NCBI RefSeq assembly: GCF_000368065.1
Contig: NZ_KB851200.1
Span: 62,001 to 126,000, forward strand
Direction of reading: 5' to 3'
DNA: 64,000 nt
DNA from: Acinetobacter seifertii
GTDB lineage: Bacteria; Pseudomonadota; Gammaproteobacteria; Pseudomonadales; Moraxellaceae
In this document: in pieces, positions 45,544 to 56,950 of the stretch
How positions within the stretch are numbered: the stretch's first letter is position 1
How the letters are laid out: the number at the start of each line of letters is the position of its first letter
Position numbers and translations under genes: made by a program
The notes under the pieces: model-generated
Databases searched by the model: none
Told to the model about the DNA's origin: nothing
The model's input: only the letters and a program-made list of their open reading frames with translations

Positions 45544-46584
45544 ATGGCTCAACAAAGATTATCTTTTCTAGATCGTAACCTCACTCTATGGATTTTTATC
45601 GCCATGGCATTGGGGATTGCGATAGGTGTGTTCTTTCCGCAAGCTTCCGTTACTTTAGACAAAATGAGTGTGGATTCCGTCAATATTCCAATTGCGATTG
45701 GTTTGATTCTGATGATGTATCCACCTTTAGCCAAAGTGGACTATGCTACTTTGCCACAAGTGTTTAAAGACAAGAAAACCTTAACTTTGTCTTTGGTGCA
45801 GAACTGGGTGATTGCGCCTGTATTAATGTTTGCATTAGCAATTATTTTTTTACATAGCTATCCAGAGTACATGACAGGCTTGATCCTGATCGGTTTGGCT
45901 CGCTGTATTGCAATGGTCTTGGTGTGGAATGGTTTAGCCTGTGGTGATAACCAATATGTAGCAGCGTTGGTGGCATTCAATAGTATTTTCCAGATTCTGT
46001 TTTTTAGTACCTATGCTTGGCTGTTCCTCACATTCTTGCCACCCTATTTCGGTATTGCAGGGCAAGTGATCAATGTTGATTTCTGGACGATTACCCATGC
46101 GGTGTTGGTTTACTTGGGGATTCCATTTCTTCTTGGTTTCTTGACTCGTTTGGTTTTGGTCAAAGCCAAAGGCTTAGATTGGTATCAAAATGTCTTTTTA
46201 CCCAAGATCAGCCCACTCAGTTTATTGGCACTTCTTTTTACCATCGTGGCAATGTTTAGCCTAAAAGGTGGTGATGTAGTGAGCTTACCATTGGATGTTC
46301 TGCGTATCGCAATCCCACTCACGATTTATTTTATTGTGATGTTTTTCATCAGCTTCTTTATGAGTAAATGGATGGGCAATGACTATCCTAAAACCACAGC
46401 AATTTCTTTCACGGCTGCTGGTAATAACTTTGAGTTGGCTTTGGCTGTAGCGATTGCAACCTTTGGTTTGGCTTCACCTGTGGCATTTACCACCGTGATT
46501 GGTCCTTTAGTTGAAGTACCTGTATTGATCGCTTTAGTGAGTGTGTCTCTATGGCTCAGAAAAAAGTATTTTAAATCGGTGTAA
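45544..46584 (+). CDS. Arsenite exporter Acr3
   Basis: A 346-aa permease with ten transmembrane helices. [21 protein letters not shown] contains the Cys of helix 4 and [20 protein letters not shown] the conserved Glu of helix 9, both key in Acr3. It exports arsenite by proton exchange. The start is at 45544 ([18 protein letters not shown]); an upstream ATG would overlap the preceding gene by 35 bp. It is sometimes labelled ArsB by function, but the sequence is Acr3. Confidence 0.92.
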   Translation: MAQQRLSFLDRNLTLWIFIAMALGIAIGVFFPQASVTLDKMSVDSVNIPIAIGLILMMYPPLAKVDYATLPQVFKDKKTLTLSLVQNWVIAPVLMFALAIIFLHSYPEYMTGLILIGLARCIAMVLVWNGLACGDNQYVAALVAFNSIFQILFFSTYAWLFLTFLPPYFGIAGQVINVDFWTITHAVLVYLGIPFLLGFLTRLVLVKAKGLDWYQNVFLPKISPLSLLALLFTIVAMFSLKGGDVVSLPLDVLRIAIPLTIYFIVMFFISFFMSKWMGNDYPKTTAISFTAAGNNFELALAVAIATFGLASPVAFTTVIGPLVEVPVLIALVSVSLWLRKKYFKSV

Positions 46585-46589
46585 TTGTA

Positions 46590-47294
46590 ATGAATCTTCC
46601 TAATGTTGATATGGAGCTACTTGAACAGCCAACTTTGGAAAAAGTTCAAGCTAAATCGTTAGATCATGCGCCACGTATTTTGTTGTTATATGGTTCTAAC
46701 CGTGAGCGTTCGTATAGTCGTTTAGCCGTGATGGAAGCAGGTCGAATCTTGGAACAGTTTGGTGCTGAGGTTAAAATTTTTCATCCGAAAGGGCTACCTT
46801 TGCCAGAAGATGCGGATATGGAACACCCAAAAGCAAAAGAACTACATGAGCTTTTGGCATGGTCAGAGGGCATGGTGTGGTGTTCGCCTGAACGTCACGG
46901 TTCAATGAGTTCGATCTTTAAGTCACAGATAGATTGGATTCCATTGGCAGGTGGTGCGATTCGTGCCACTCAAGGAAAAACACTGGCACTAATGCAAGTC
47001 AGTGGTGGTTCGCAATCTTTCAATAGTGTCAATCAAATGCGTATTTTAGGGCGTTGGATGCGGATGATCACGATTCCGAATCAGTCTTCAATTCCAAAAG
47101 CATTTTTAGAGTTTGAAGAAGATGGGCGAATGAAAGCATCATCGTATTACGACCGTATCGTGGATGTGATGGAAGAGCTGTATAAATTCACCTTGCTGAC
47201 ACGGGGGCAAAGTCAGTATTTAACTGATCGTTATTCTGAGCGTAAAGAATCTGCTGAAGAATTATCAAAACGTGTTAATCAGCGAAGTTTGTAG
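46590..47294 (+). CDS. arsH: ArsH NADPH-dependent FMN reductase
   Basis: A 234-aa flavodoxin-like reductase. [21 protein letters not shown] is the FMN phosphate loop, and [18 protein letters not shown] and [21 protein letters not shown] are typical of ArsH. ArsH oxidises trivalent organoarsenicals and protects against them. It is five bases after acr3. Confidence 0.92.
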   Translation: MNLPNVDMELLEQPTLEKVQAKSLDHAPRILLLYGSNRERSYSRLAVMEAGRILEQFGAEVKIFHPKGLPLPEDADMEHPKAKELHELLAWSEGMVWCSPERHGSMSSIFKSQIDWIPLAGGAIRATQGKTLALMQVSGGSQSFNSVNQMRILGRWMRMITIPNQSSIPKAFLEFEEDGRMKASSYYDRIVDVMEELYKFTLLTRGQSQYLTDRYSERKESAEELSKRVNQRSL

Positions 47295-47312
47295 AATGCT
47301 GGAGAAAATTAA

Positions 47313-48263
<951 letters not shown>

Positions 48264-48290
48264 TCAATACATTCACTGAAATAAATCAAG

Positions 48291-48324
48291 CTAACTCCAC
48301 CTCTCATGGGTGGAGTTAGATTTT
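48291..48324 (+). terminator. Terminator after trxB
   Basis: CTAACTCCACC and GGTGGAGTTAG are 11-bp perfect arms followed by ATTTTC. Confidence 0.8.
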
Positions 48325-48600
48325 CTATATTGTTTTTTTATTTAGCTACTTATAGTGTTACGCCAGCGTTTCTCTATTTCGGATTCGCTTACTTAAAGCG
48401 AGTGTGGGATAAGTAAGCAGATCCTTTTTAGTAATTGGTATGCTCATTACAAATTCTTTTGGGAACATCAAATTAGTTGGATGGATGAGCAATTAAAATT
48501 CAGATTTATAAGAGATAAAATTCCTTTATCTCTTATTTTTATATTAAGTGTTTTTGTAATTGGGATTGTACTTTTTTGAGCTGTACCACATGGCTTCAGG

Positions 48601-49872
48601 CTATTTGTGCATGATATATGTTGCCCAATCAGCCATTAAGCCTTTACGTTTTTCTAAATAGCCTCCACGTAAATAAGAAGCTTCAACCTTATCTGGAAGT
48701 TTGTGTGCGAGAACATGTTCACACACTTCTCTACGGTAATCTGTTTTGTCTGCCGACCAATCACGGAAAGTAGACCGAAAGCCATGCGTTGTAATGACTC
48801 GGTTTTGTTTGGGATCAATATAGCCTAAGCCATTTTCTTTAAGCTTTTGCTCATGCAGTCGTTTGATTAGGGTCGTCAAAGACATATCAGAAAGCATCTC
48901 ACCACTCCGTGGCGCAGGGAAGATGAAATCTTGAATTAGAGTATGATTTTGAATTGATTCAAGCAAACTTATCGCTTCTTTCGACAAAGGCACATGATGT
49001 TCCTTTTCTGCTTTCATACGTTCTTTAGGAATAATCCAGACTTTATTCTTAAAATCAATTTCCTGCCATTTCGCCCCAAAAATCTCACCAGAGCGACAGG
49101 CGGTTAAAATTGCAAATTCCAGAGCTTTTGGTGAAATTCCTTTTTTCTGTCTTAAGTGTTGGATAAACTCAGCAACCTGTTCATAGGGCAGGGATGGGTG
49201 AGGGCGTGATTCCTGCTTTAAATTACCTAATATAGGTTCAAGATTGCCTTTCCATTCGGCAGGGTTGTCACCCTCAAAATATCCCATTGCTTTGGCATAA
49301 TCAAAAATGGTTTCTATACGACCACGGATACGTTTGGCTGTTTCGTTTTTCTCAACCCAAATAGGTCTTAAAACTTCAGCAATATCGGCTTTGGTAATGT
49401 TACTAATAGTAAGATTGCCCAAAGTTGGGTAAATATAAGTTTCTAGTGTTGATGACCATTGTCCAATATGTTTTTCATTTTTGAGTTCACGGGTTTTATT
49501 GGCAATAACAACTTTTGCACATTCCATGAATGTTTTGTTCCGTAGTTGCTGAACATGAAGCTTTGCAAGCTGTTCCTGTTGATGGACAATTGGATCAATA
49601 CCACTTCGTATTTGTAATTTTAATTCAGTGGCTTTAGCACGAGCTTCAGCTAAAGAAACTTCAGGGTATGGACCAATACCAATATCACGTCGATGAGGTT
49701 TTAATTTTCCATCTTTATCCAGATGTTTTCCCACCACCGCACGTAAAATCCAGACACGGGAAGTTCCTTCGACGTTTAAACAAAGACCATCAACACCACC
49801 TACGTGATATCGACCAGTCTCTTTAATTTTTGCTACACTAAGCGCAGATAGCTCTTTAGCTTTCTTTGGCAT
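48601..49872 (-). CDS. Tyrosine integrase (DUF4102 type)
   Basis: A 423-aa integrase with an N-terminal DUF4102 domain (about 1-90, YHVGGVDGLCLNVEG, LAEARAKATELKLQIRSGIDPI). The catalytic C-terminal domain contains ACRSGEIFGAKW (Arg), THGFRSTFRDW (His-x-x-Arg) and HVLAHKLPDKVEASYLR (His, Tyr). It is complete and sits 150 bp from a tRNA-Ser 3' end, pointing away from it, the classic layout for island integrases. It probably mobilises the island at 21130-50038. TGAGGGGTA repeats lie just upstream of its start. Confidence 0.95.
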   Translation of the reverse strand: MPKKAKELSALSVAKIKETGRYHVGGVDGLCLNVEGTSRVWILRAVVGKHLDKDGKLKPHRRDIGIGPYPEVSLAEARAKATELKLQIRSGIDPIVHQQEQLAKLHVQQLRNKTFMECAKVVIANKTRELKNEKHIGQWSSTLETYIYPTLGNLTISNITKADIAEVLRPIWVEKNETAKRIRGRIETIFDYAKAMGYFEGDNPAEWKGNLEPILGNLKQESRPHPSLPYEQVAEFIQHLRQKKGISPKALEFAILTACRSGEIFGAKWQEIDFKNKVWIIPKERMKAEKEHHVPLSKEAISLLESIQNHTLIQDFIFPAPRSGEMLSDMSLTTLIKRLHEQKLKENGLGYIDPKQNRVITTHGFRSTFRDWSADKTDYRREVCEHVLAHKLPDKVEASYLRGGYLEKRKGLMADWATYIMHK

Positions 49873-49881
49873 GTTATTGTC

Positions 49882-49902
49882 TACCCCTCAAATTACCCCT
49901 CA
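49882..49902. repeat. Paired TACCCCTCA repeats before integrase (copy 2)
   Basis: Two 9-bp repeats 12 bp apart, ten bases upstream of the integrase start. They are candidate integrase arm-binding sites; the same pair occurs at 21181-21201. Confidence 0.6.
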
Positions 49903-50020
49903 TAAAATACTGGAAATAGTCGGATTAGACAAGACTGAGTTGGATGGGTGTAATTGTAATTAATTGAAAAATATTAATTTATAATATTGGATTGGACTTC
50001 TTAGGATTGGTGTTAGACGG

Positions 50021-50038
50021 ACACCGCTTCCGCCAAAA
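50021..50038 (+). repeat. att site: 3' end of tRNA-Ser (copy 2)
   Basis: ACACCGCTTCCGCCAAAA, the tRNA-Ser acceptor arm and CCA. The first 17 bases match 21113-21129. It is the right boundary of island 2; sequence to the right is chromosome. Confidence 0.82.
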
Positions 50039-50046
50039 TTCTTAAA

Positions 50047-50079
50047 AAGCCCTTGTTAATGACAAGGGTTTTTTTTTGC
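50047..50079 (+). terminator. tRNA-Ser terminator copy 2
   Basis: AGCCCTTGT-TAATG-ACAAGGGTT and a long T-run. It is the likely native terminator of the tRNA-Ser gene. Confidence 0.85.
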
Positions 50080-50113
50080 TTATAAATTATTAAAAAAACT
50101 ATATTGCTTGATT

Positions 50114-50542
50114 TCACAAATCTCTAAGTATGGTCTCTCCCGTTCGTGGGTTTGTCAAAGTCACATTTTCAAGCGCCTGAATGGACAAAGAATTATTTTC
50201 CTTAATAAGTACAGTAAGAATGAGAGTGTCAATTTGATGAGGACCTTGAGGATGAGCTATACCTGCACTTAAGCGACTCCAAAAATGAGAAATACAAATA
50301 TTGTCACTTAGGGTAGTGATGTCTATGAGTTCATTCTCTAGTTTTGAATCGCTATAGATTGTTTCATGAATAGGTTGGTGAAGTGCAATAATTTCCTTAG
50401 TACCTTTAACGTAATGACCGAAACGATTAACGAAAGTCGCATCTTGATGAAAAAGAGCAGCAAAGGCCTTCATATCATGATTATTCCATGCGATTTGAAG
50501 TGCTAAAGGAATATCTTCTGGGTTTGTTATTTTTTGATTCAT
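50114..50542 (-). CDS. SnoaL-like/SgcJ-family small protein
   Basis: A 142-aa protein with a cone-shaped NTF2/SnoaL-like fold: IPLALQIAWNNHDMKAFAALFHQDATFVNRFGHYVKG, then the strands HFWSRLSAGIAHPQGPHQIDTLILTVLI. Members of this group (SgcJ/EcaC-like) often have unknown substrates. It is the first gene of the chromosome right of the islands, reading toward the att site. Confidence 0.72.
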   Translation of the reverse strand: MNQKITNPEDIPLALQIAWNNHDMKAFAALFHQDATFVNRFGHYVKGTKEIIALHQPIHETIYSDSKLENELIDITTLSDNICISHFWSRLSAGIAHPQGPHQIDTLILTVLIKENNSLSIQALENVTLTNPRTGETILRDL

Positions 50543-51197
50543 ATCATTCCCACTATTTAAGTTTTAAGTCCATTTTGAATATATTATAAATGAAGGGGCT
50601 TCGACATGCTTAAACGGAACAGCTAGTCACAGCTGCGCATGCAAGTACTTATTCCTATAAACACACCATACTTTTAGCGCAAAAACATTTTAGGGATGAT
50701 CAGTATTAAACAACTATAAGTTTGAGCTAATCGATGGATAAGTTTTTAGAAAAATACAGATAAAAATATAAGATAAATAGAAATGACTCATAATGACTTT
50801 AATATACTGTTAATAATCAAACATCGGTTAAAAATTTAAATAGAATCTTCGATTTTTTGAGGCTTTTTTAATGTTTAGAACGAATCAATTAAGTTTAAAA
50901 TATGGAGAATTTGTATACCGGATAGCATTTATTAGTTTTATTAAAATTAGAGTTATATAAATTTTGTGAATTATAGGTTTTTACTTCGCTAGTTTTGTAC
51001 GTTTTTCATCCTAATGATGATGGCGAGATTCAAACATTGCAGCTAAAAGCTTAATTTTTTTAGAAAATATGAGCCTAAACAATAGGAATTTATATATTAT
51101 TAAATAGACTTCAAAACTAAAACTTTAATCTTGATTTAAGTTCAATTATTTAATTTATGACATATCTTGATTTCTTTAATGGGTCAGAAAAACAAAC
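50543..51197. other. AT-rich intergenic region
   Basis: No gene, repeat or clear promoter was seen. It separates the SnoaL-like gene from the divergent adenylation gene and probably holds both promoters. Confidence 0.5.
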
Positions 51198-53458
51198 ATG
51201 ACTTCATTTGAGCCAAATCAGAAAATTAAAGAGAGTATAAAAATGAACCAGTTTGTAACAAACACGAATAATATTATTCGTGGAAAGTATCATCCGGAAT
51301 TTTTGCAGCATGAAGTCTTGGCCGATATTTTTGTCCATACTGCACAAACTCTTCCTGATAAAACGGCTTTAATTGAAGCAGATAAAACGTTGAGTTATGG
51401 TGAGTTATATCAGCAAGCCTTAATTATGGCTCAGCATTTGACGATAAGGGGGGTAAAACCTGGTCATATTGTTGGCTTATGGTTGCCTCGTGGTATCGAG
51501 CTTTTAAAAGCTCAATTGGCGATTTGTTTAAGTGGCGCAGCTTGGCTTCCTTTTGATATGGATACGCCAGCGGACCGTATCGCGGTGTGTCTTGAAGATG
51601 CTGATGCTGTAGGGATGATTACTACAGATGAATGGCATGCGCATTTAGATGAAGTACCACAAACAAAGTGGACCAATACTGAACTGCAAAAGCCACTTAG
51701 TGAAAATATTCCTTTAGCTAAAACCACCCCAGAACAACCTGCATATATTATTTATACATCGGGTTCGACAGGTAAGCCGAAAGGGATTGTGATTACCCAA
51801 AGAAATATTTGTCACTTTTTACGTAGTGAAAATAATGTTTTGGGTATTCAAGAGCAAGACAAAGTCTATCAAGGCTTTTCTGTTGCTTTTGACATGTCGT
51901 TTGAAGAAATTTGGCTTTCTTACTTGGTTGGGGCAACCTTGTGGATTGCACCTAAGTCGCTTGTGAGTGACCCTGAACGTTTATGCCAAACATTAAAGCA
52001 AGAACAAATTACAGTATTGCATGCTGTACCGACATTACTTGCTTTATTCCCAGAAGATGTACCTAACTTAAGAATTATTAACTTAGGTGGGGAAATGTGC
52101 CCGGATTCACTGGTTGACCGTTGGGCATTACCTCATCACAAAATGTTTAACACTTATGGTCCAACTGAGACTACGGTTACTGCAAGCCTTGAGGCGTTAG
52201 AGCGTGGCAAACTCGTCACGATTGGTAAGCCTTTACCAAACTATGGCATGTTGGTCATTAACGCTGAAAGAGAATTACTGCCGCAAGGTGAAACAGGTGA
52301 GCTCTGTATTTTTGGCCCAAGTGTGGCGGAAGGATACTTAGGTCGCCCTGACTTAACCGCTGATAAGTTTATTCAAAACACGTGGGCAGACGGTCCAGAT
52401 GAACAATCGCTCTATCGCACCGGCGATTTGGCTAAAATTGATGAGTTTGGTCAAGTACACTGCTTGGGACGTGCGGACGATCAGGTCAAAATCCGTGGTT
52501 TCCGTGTTGAACTTGGTGAGATCGAAGCTGCGCTTTGCGATATTGAAGGTATTGGTACTGCAGCAGTTATTCTTCGTCCAGAAGACGGTATTGATCAGCT
52601 TATTGCGTTTATTGCACCAGAAATTGATGCAAAAAAAGCAATCGAAATTAAAGAACTCCGTCATAATCTAAGCCAACGTTTACCACCTTATATGGTGCCA
52701 AACCGTTTTGAGATTATTGAAGAAGTTCCGCGTCTATTGTCAGGAAAAATTGACCGTAAAGCTTTAAAAGCACGACCACTCACCAGTGTGATTGACCGTA
52801 GTGAATCGGACCAACCACAAAACCCAGCAGAAGAAATTTTATTTGGTATTTTGAATCGCTTGTTCCCAAACATGCCGATTAAACTCGATTCAGATTTCTT
52901 TGATGACTTAGGTGGTCATTCACTTTTAGCGGCTGTTTTAATTTCGAACTTACGTGAACATCCAGAATATAGCCACTTAACTATTCAAAACTTATATCAA
53001 GCGAGACGAGTTGGGGCCATTGCTGCGCTTATGTTAGAGCAACCAACGCCTACTGTATTTGATAGCCAAATTGGGCAAGATAACCCGCGTAACCAGACTT
53101 ATAAGTGGTTATGTGGTATTGCACAGCTAATTACTATTCCGGTTTTAATTTCGGTAAAGACGTCTATATGGATACAGCAGATATTACAGAGTTTGACTGT
53201 GTAAGCATCGGTGACCGTGCTGAGTTTAATAGCTTCTCAGGCCCACAAACTCACTTGTTTGAAGACCGTATTATGAAAATCGGACAAGTGAATATTGGTA
53301 ATGATGTTGTGGTAAATACACGTAGTATTATTTTGTATAACGCCAACGTGAGCAACCATGCCGTGTTAGGTCCATTAACATTGGTCATGAAAGGTGAAAA
53401 TATTCCGGCTAAATCTGCTTGGATTGGTTCACCGGCTGTGCCTTGGGTTCATAAATAA
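51198..53458 (+). pseudogene. NRPS-like adenylation/carrier protein with internal deletion
   Basis: The 5' part encodes an adenylation domain (YIIYTSGSTGKPKGI near 181-195, SLYRTGDLAK, GRADDQVKIRGFRVELGEIEAAL), then a carrier domain (FFDDLGGHSLLAA, Ser near 574) and the first membrane segment of the Pls/PosA-type C-terminal region (CGIAQLITIPVLI). Close to 53150 the frame switches: the -1 frame continues FGKDVYMDTADITEFDCVSIGD to TLVMKGENIPAKSAWIGSPAVPWVHK, the hexapeptide-repeat end of the same kind of protein. Intact members are about 1300 aa, so several hundred residues are missing and the frame is broken. Met at 51243 may be the real start. Confidence 0.82.
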
Positions 53459-53472
53459 TTCAGTGTTGAGTT

Positions 53473-53504
53473 AAAAAAGCCTCTGTAGAACAGGGGCTTT
53501 TTTT
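53473..53504 (+). terminator. Rho-independent terminator
   Basis: AAAAAAGCCTCTGT-AGA-ACAGGGGCTTTTTTT, 15 bases after the NRPS-like gene. Confidence 0.85.
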
Positions 53505-53536
53505 ATATTGCTCAAAAACTAGATTGTACATAATTT

Positions 53537-53967
53537 ATGGGACAAGGAGATTTAACAAAAAATCGGGGTTATTATACGGGTATTGGTGGTTTATGCCCTT
53601 TGATTTTCAAAGGGTTAAAATATGGTGATGGTAATTTATATAGTAAAGAATTTCCAAATGCGAAGTTAACAGGTGAGCCAGTGCCTGCCTATAAACCTTT
53701 TTTGACTCAAAGAAATAATAATAGATATGCTGCGCTTTCACGGTTAGACAATAGAACAGGGCGAGGAGGAATAGGATTTACACCTACTGCTGATATTTAG
53801 GATAGGTTTCTTTTGATATCTTTATTAAACATGGTTGTACAAATGCCTGCGCTGTAGATGGTAGCGATTCAGTGTTTTTATGGTATGACGGAGGATTTAA
53901 GTTTATGTCAGCAGAAAATAAAGATGAAACACAAACTTTTGGTATTGGAATAAGAGCAGAAACCTAA
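53537..53967 (+). pseudogene. Remnant of phosphodiester glycosidase-like (DUF2233) gene
   Basis: The first frame reads GDLTKNRGYYTGIGGLCPLIF to NRTGRGGIGFTPTADI and stops at 53800. Another frame then reads IFIKHGCTNACAVDGSDSVFLWYD to QTFGIGIRAET and stops at 53967. CTNA-x-x-x-DG is the end motif of NAGPA/DUF2233 phosphodiester glycosidases. The N-terminus and a piece near 53800 are gone. The match is by eye. Confidence 0.6.
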
Positions 53968-54365
53968 TGTTAAAAAAAGCTTTATTTAGCCTAATCATTT
54001 CAGTTGTAGTATTGCTCTCAATTTCATTTGTAGATTTGTATTGCACGCATACATCTTTTAAATTATTTAAAGTTTGGTTAGTAGAATTTAACGGAATTAA
54101 TAATTATTCAATTTTTATTAATAATTTTATAATTAATTTTTTAATTGTTTTCTTAATTATTTCTCTAATTGTATATCTTATAAAAATTAAGAATAGTTTT
54201 ATTTATATAGCCTTGGTTCTGCTATGCATTTCACTTGGGAGCTTCTTTATGAAAACATCTATAAATTTAACTATAGATACTAGAAAAGAGGTTCCATCGG
54301 GTAATTTGGTTAATAAAAGTTTAGCTTTTTTATTGATGCATAAAAAAGTTGAGTGTGAAGACTAA
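53967..54365 (+). CDS. Small membrane protein of unknown function
   Basis: A 132-aa protein with three predicted membrane helices (about residues 5-25, 47-70, 77-95) rich in Ile, Phe and Leu, and a short polar tail with two Cys-free basic patches ending KKVECED. Its ATG overlaps the stop codon of the preceding remnant (TAATG). No family recognised. Confidence 0.55.
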   Translation: MLKKALFSLIISVVVLLSISFVDLYCTHTSFKLFKVWLVEFNGINNYSIFINNFIINFLIVFLIISLIVYLIKIKNSFIYIALVLLCISLGSFFMKTSINLTIDTRKEVPSGNLVNKSLAFLLMHKKVECED

Positions 54366-54574
54366 ACTATTGTTAATTTTAAAAATTATGGCTGATTTTA
54401 AAGCTAATGTATGAGTTTGTAAAAGCACACGTATGCATCCAAATTAAACAGTTTTTCTTAGATAGCCTATGTTATTTATCATAAGGCTAGGTCTCTGGAA
54501 TAGAGCTTAGCTTTATTTTATTTGAAAGGTATAATAATTGAGTCACCGTATAAATTTATTAAATACATATTAAA

Positions 54575-54900
54575 TTAAATAGAGTATTGGTAGGTGTATT
54601 TTATAGGTGATATATCTCCTTTTTTTCTTTCATATTCTTTTGGAATTTTTTTACCAATATATAGTTTTTTGATATCTTCTGGAGCTTCATCTGCTACAAA
54701 ACCAAATTTATGGGAATCTGTATCATGAAATATATGTTCTGGAAAATTCTTTGGTATGGCTTCTAACCAATTAGCATTGATATAAGCACCGCGTATGATT
54801 CCATGGGCAACAGCAAGAATAACTTCAGCTTTTTCAGCTCTATTTTTATTAACTTTCCAAGCAAATCTAACAGCATTATATATTGAACTATTCTTGATTC
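54575..54900 (-). pseudogene. 5'-truncated remnant of unknown conserved gene
   Basis: After a TAA the frame reads KNSSIYNAVRFAWKVNKNRAEK, AEVILAVAHGIIRGAYINANWLE and later KFGFVADEAPEDIKKLYIGKKIPKEYERKK before a stop at 54575. It contains no ATG, so it is the tail of a larger gene. I recall similar conserved proteins with SIYNAVRFAWK and FGF-x-(G/A)-x-EAP-x-(E/D)-I, but not their function. Confidence 0.6.
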
Positions 54901-54926
54901 CTTATCAGAAAAATACTCATATTATT

Positions 54927-55751
54927 TTATTGTTCAATTGCATGTATAGCACCTAAAGCAGCTACTTTTTTTCCCGCCTTTACTTTTGATATATCGCAAT
55001 TTTGCCAAAGCTCGGGAAGGCAGTTTTCTTTAGCAGCTTCTAAAGCGGCCTCTAAATAACCGGGTAATTCTATTGTTCCTCCTCCTATTACTAATTGCGA
55101 TGGGTTTAAAAGATTAATAACAGTTGCTATTCCAAGACCTAAAGATGTGCCTGCCTCTTTTATAACAGTTAAAGTAGATTGATCTCCATTGTTAGCCATT
55201 AATGCTAAATTAGATGGGCTTAGTGCGCATAGTTTGCTAATTGCAGCTCCACTGGCAAGTTCATCTAGACGCTTAATTCCTTCATTACTTTGTACTGGTA
55301 AGTAACCTAGTTCACCAGCCCAACCACTAGCTCCCATTAAGGGTTTTCCATTTGTTATGAATGCAGCCCCAATACCTGTACCAATCATAATAATACCGCT
55401 TGCAGCATGAGATGAAAAATCATTGAGTTCAGCATACATAGCAGCTTTTACATCATTTAAGATCATTGTTTTACTACATAATAATTTTAATGCGTCATTT
55501 CCTTGCCAGCCTATGAATGCTGGAAGAACATCACAATTAACAACGTATCCCGATTCGTTAACTAGACCCGGCACTGCTAGGCTTATGCTTTCGGGTTTAA
55601 TTCCATGTTTTAAAATAAAAGATTGCAGATGTGATATTAATTCTTCTGGAGTGAATGAAATCCCTGTACTAAATATTTCTTCAATTTCATTACATAATAT
55701 CAATAACTTAGTGCCTCCAAGATCTACACCAATTTTCTGAGTTTTCATCAA
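54927..55751 (-). CDS. ROK-family sugar kinase-like protein
   Basis: A 274-aa ROK-type kinase: IGVDLGGTKLLIL (phosphate-binding loop), IMIGTGIGAAFITNGKPLMGASGWAGELGYLPV and NLLNPSQLVIGGG. The zinc motif Cys-x-Cys-Gly-x2-Gly-Cys of many ROK proteins is absent and the usual His after GELG is Tyr. It probably phosphorylates a sugar or amino sugar; which one cannot be told. No N-terminal DNA-binding domain, so it is not a ROK repressor. Confidence 0.82.
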   Translation of the reverse strand: MMKTQKIGVDLGGTKLLILCNEIEEIFSTGISFTPEELISHLQSFILKHGIKPESISLAVPGLVNESGYVVNCDVLPAFIGWQGNDALKLLCSKTMILNDVKAAMYAELNDFSSHAASGIIMIGTGIGAAFITNGKPLMGASGWAGELGYLPVQSNEGIKRLDELASGAAISKLCALSPSNLALMANNGDQSTLTVIKEAGTSLGLGIATVINLLNPSQLVIGGGTIELPGYLEAALEAAKENCLPELWQNCDISKVKAGKKVAALGAIHAIEQ

Positions 55752-56097
55752 AAACCTTATCTCAAAATTATTTTATAAATTTTAACGTGTCTATATGATC
55801 AAGATTTTATAATTATCAGTATTTGTGTAATAAATTTTAAAATTGATTCCAAATGGAGATCAATTATTTGCAATATATTTCAATCTTATATATAACGGAT
55901 AGCCCTAATTTTCTGTTTACTTGCTCCATTCATAACCCACTTTGACCAGTAACTACCTGATTATTTATCCTTACTTTTTCATGATCTAGTCTAAAACAAA
56001 TGTATCTTGCGTGTTGTACTAAAAAGGGAGCTACTCTCAATTTTATTTGTAGAATTTAATAGATTTAATAATTATATAACTTTCAATGTTTTAAATT
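55752..56097. other. AT-rich intergenic region
   Basis: No frame or remnant found; probably the promoter region of the ROK gene on the minus strand. Confidence 0.45.
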
Positions 56098-56131
56098 AAT
56101 ATAAAGCCTCTATAAATAGAGGCTTTATATT
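56098..56131. terminator. Perfect hairpin terminator
   Basis: AATATAAAGCCTCTAT and ATAGAGGCTTTATATT are 16-bp perfect arms with two loop bases, 21 bases beyond the GNAT stop on the minus strand. Confidence 0.85.
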
Positions 56132-56152
56132 AGGTGTTGTAAGCGAACTTAT

Positions 56153-56659
56153 TTATTCAGTTGCCGTAAAAGCATCATGATAAGTAACTTCTCCAAAAGG
56201 AATATGATTGCTGAAACTTATAGCTTGAAAGTATTCATTTGGTACATCAGGTAAATTTAAATATGGGTAAGATTTAAAACCAAATCGACTGTAATAATTT
56301 GGATCACCTAATAGAACGCAACCTTTTCCGCCCAAATCTTTTAACTTTTGCAGAGCTGCATTCATTAAAAGAGAACCAATGCCAATTCCTTGTTTATTTG
56401 GACATACAGAAATAGGGCCTAGGCCATACCAGCCAGTTTCACCCGACGTGATTGTAACTGGTGAAATAGCAACGTGACCTACAATTAAACCATCTTCTGT
56501 AGCAACCAAAGAGATCGTGAGTTGTTTATGTTTCCGAAGGCTGTTCACAATAAATTGTTCAGTATGGCTAGAATGCTCTTCATTCAAGAACGCGGCTTTG
56601 GTTAACTCTTCGATATTTTTAATATCTTCGGGTTGTTCATCTCGAATTATAATATTCAT
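56153..56659 (-). CDS. GNAT N-acetyltransferase (YhbS-like)
   Basis: A 168-aa acetyltransferase: MNIIIRDEQPEDIKNIEEL start, VGHVAISPV, then the acetyl-CoA loop NKQGIGIGSLLM and the YhbS-like GDPNYYSRFGFKS. The start at 56659 fits the family; the ATG at 56686 adds nine residues (MLFIKRKKN) not typical of it. Substrate unknown. It lies 34 bp after the YjhX-like gene on the same strand. Confidence 0.82.
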   Translation of the reverse strand: MNIIIRDEQPEDIKNIEELTKAAFLNEEHSSHTEQFIVNSLRKHKQLTISLVATEDGLIVGHVAISPVTITSGETGWYGLGPISVCPNKQGIGIGSLLMNAALQKLKDLGGKGCVLLGDPNYYSRFGFKSYPYLNLPDVPNEYFQAISFSNHIPFGEVTYHDAFTATE

Positions 56660-56692
56660 ATTTTTCTTTCTCTTAATAAATAGCAACTTATA

Positions 56693-56950
56693 TTAACGAT
56701 TGTCTAGTTGAGGGCGGACCGTCTGAAGCCCTAACAATGTAATTTGATAAGGTTGGCTATTTTTAGACTTGATTAAACGTTTTGCTTTTAGCTTTTTAAA
56801 TACATCTAAGGAACAATCAGATAGCACAAAACCTTCTCGTGTATAGCATTCAACGAAATAAACTGTGCCTGATGCGTCACGTTGGTATTTAATATGTCCA
56901 CCTTTGGCAAGGACATGGAGAGTTCGTTGTTCGAACTTTGAAAGATTCAT
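56693..56950 (-). CDS. YjhX-family (UPF0386) protein
   Basis: An 85-aa protein: [22 protein letters not shown], then [23 protein letters not shown] and [19 protein letters not shown]. Length and motifs match the UPF0386/YjhX family, in which E. coli YjhX has been called a toxin. AAGGCT precedes the ATG at 56950; the longer frame from 57007 adds a hydrophobic stretch foreign to the family. Confidence 0.87.
   Translation of the reverse strand: MNLSKFEQRTLHVLAKGGHIKYQRDASGTVYFVECYTREGFVLSDCSLDVFKKLKAKRLIKSKNSQPYQITLLGLQTVRPQLDNR

Noticed and set aside
52353..52671. Two frames inside the adenylation gene
   Set aside because: They overlap conserved adenylation motifs and are shadows.
53105..53458. 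Separate small hexapeptide-repeat acetyltransferase gene
   Set aside because: Its sequence is the C-terminal end of the NRPS-like protein after the frame switch, not an independent gene.
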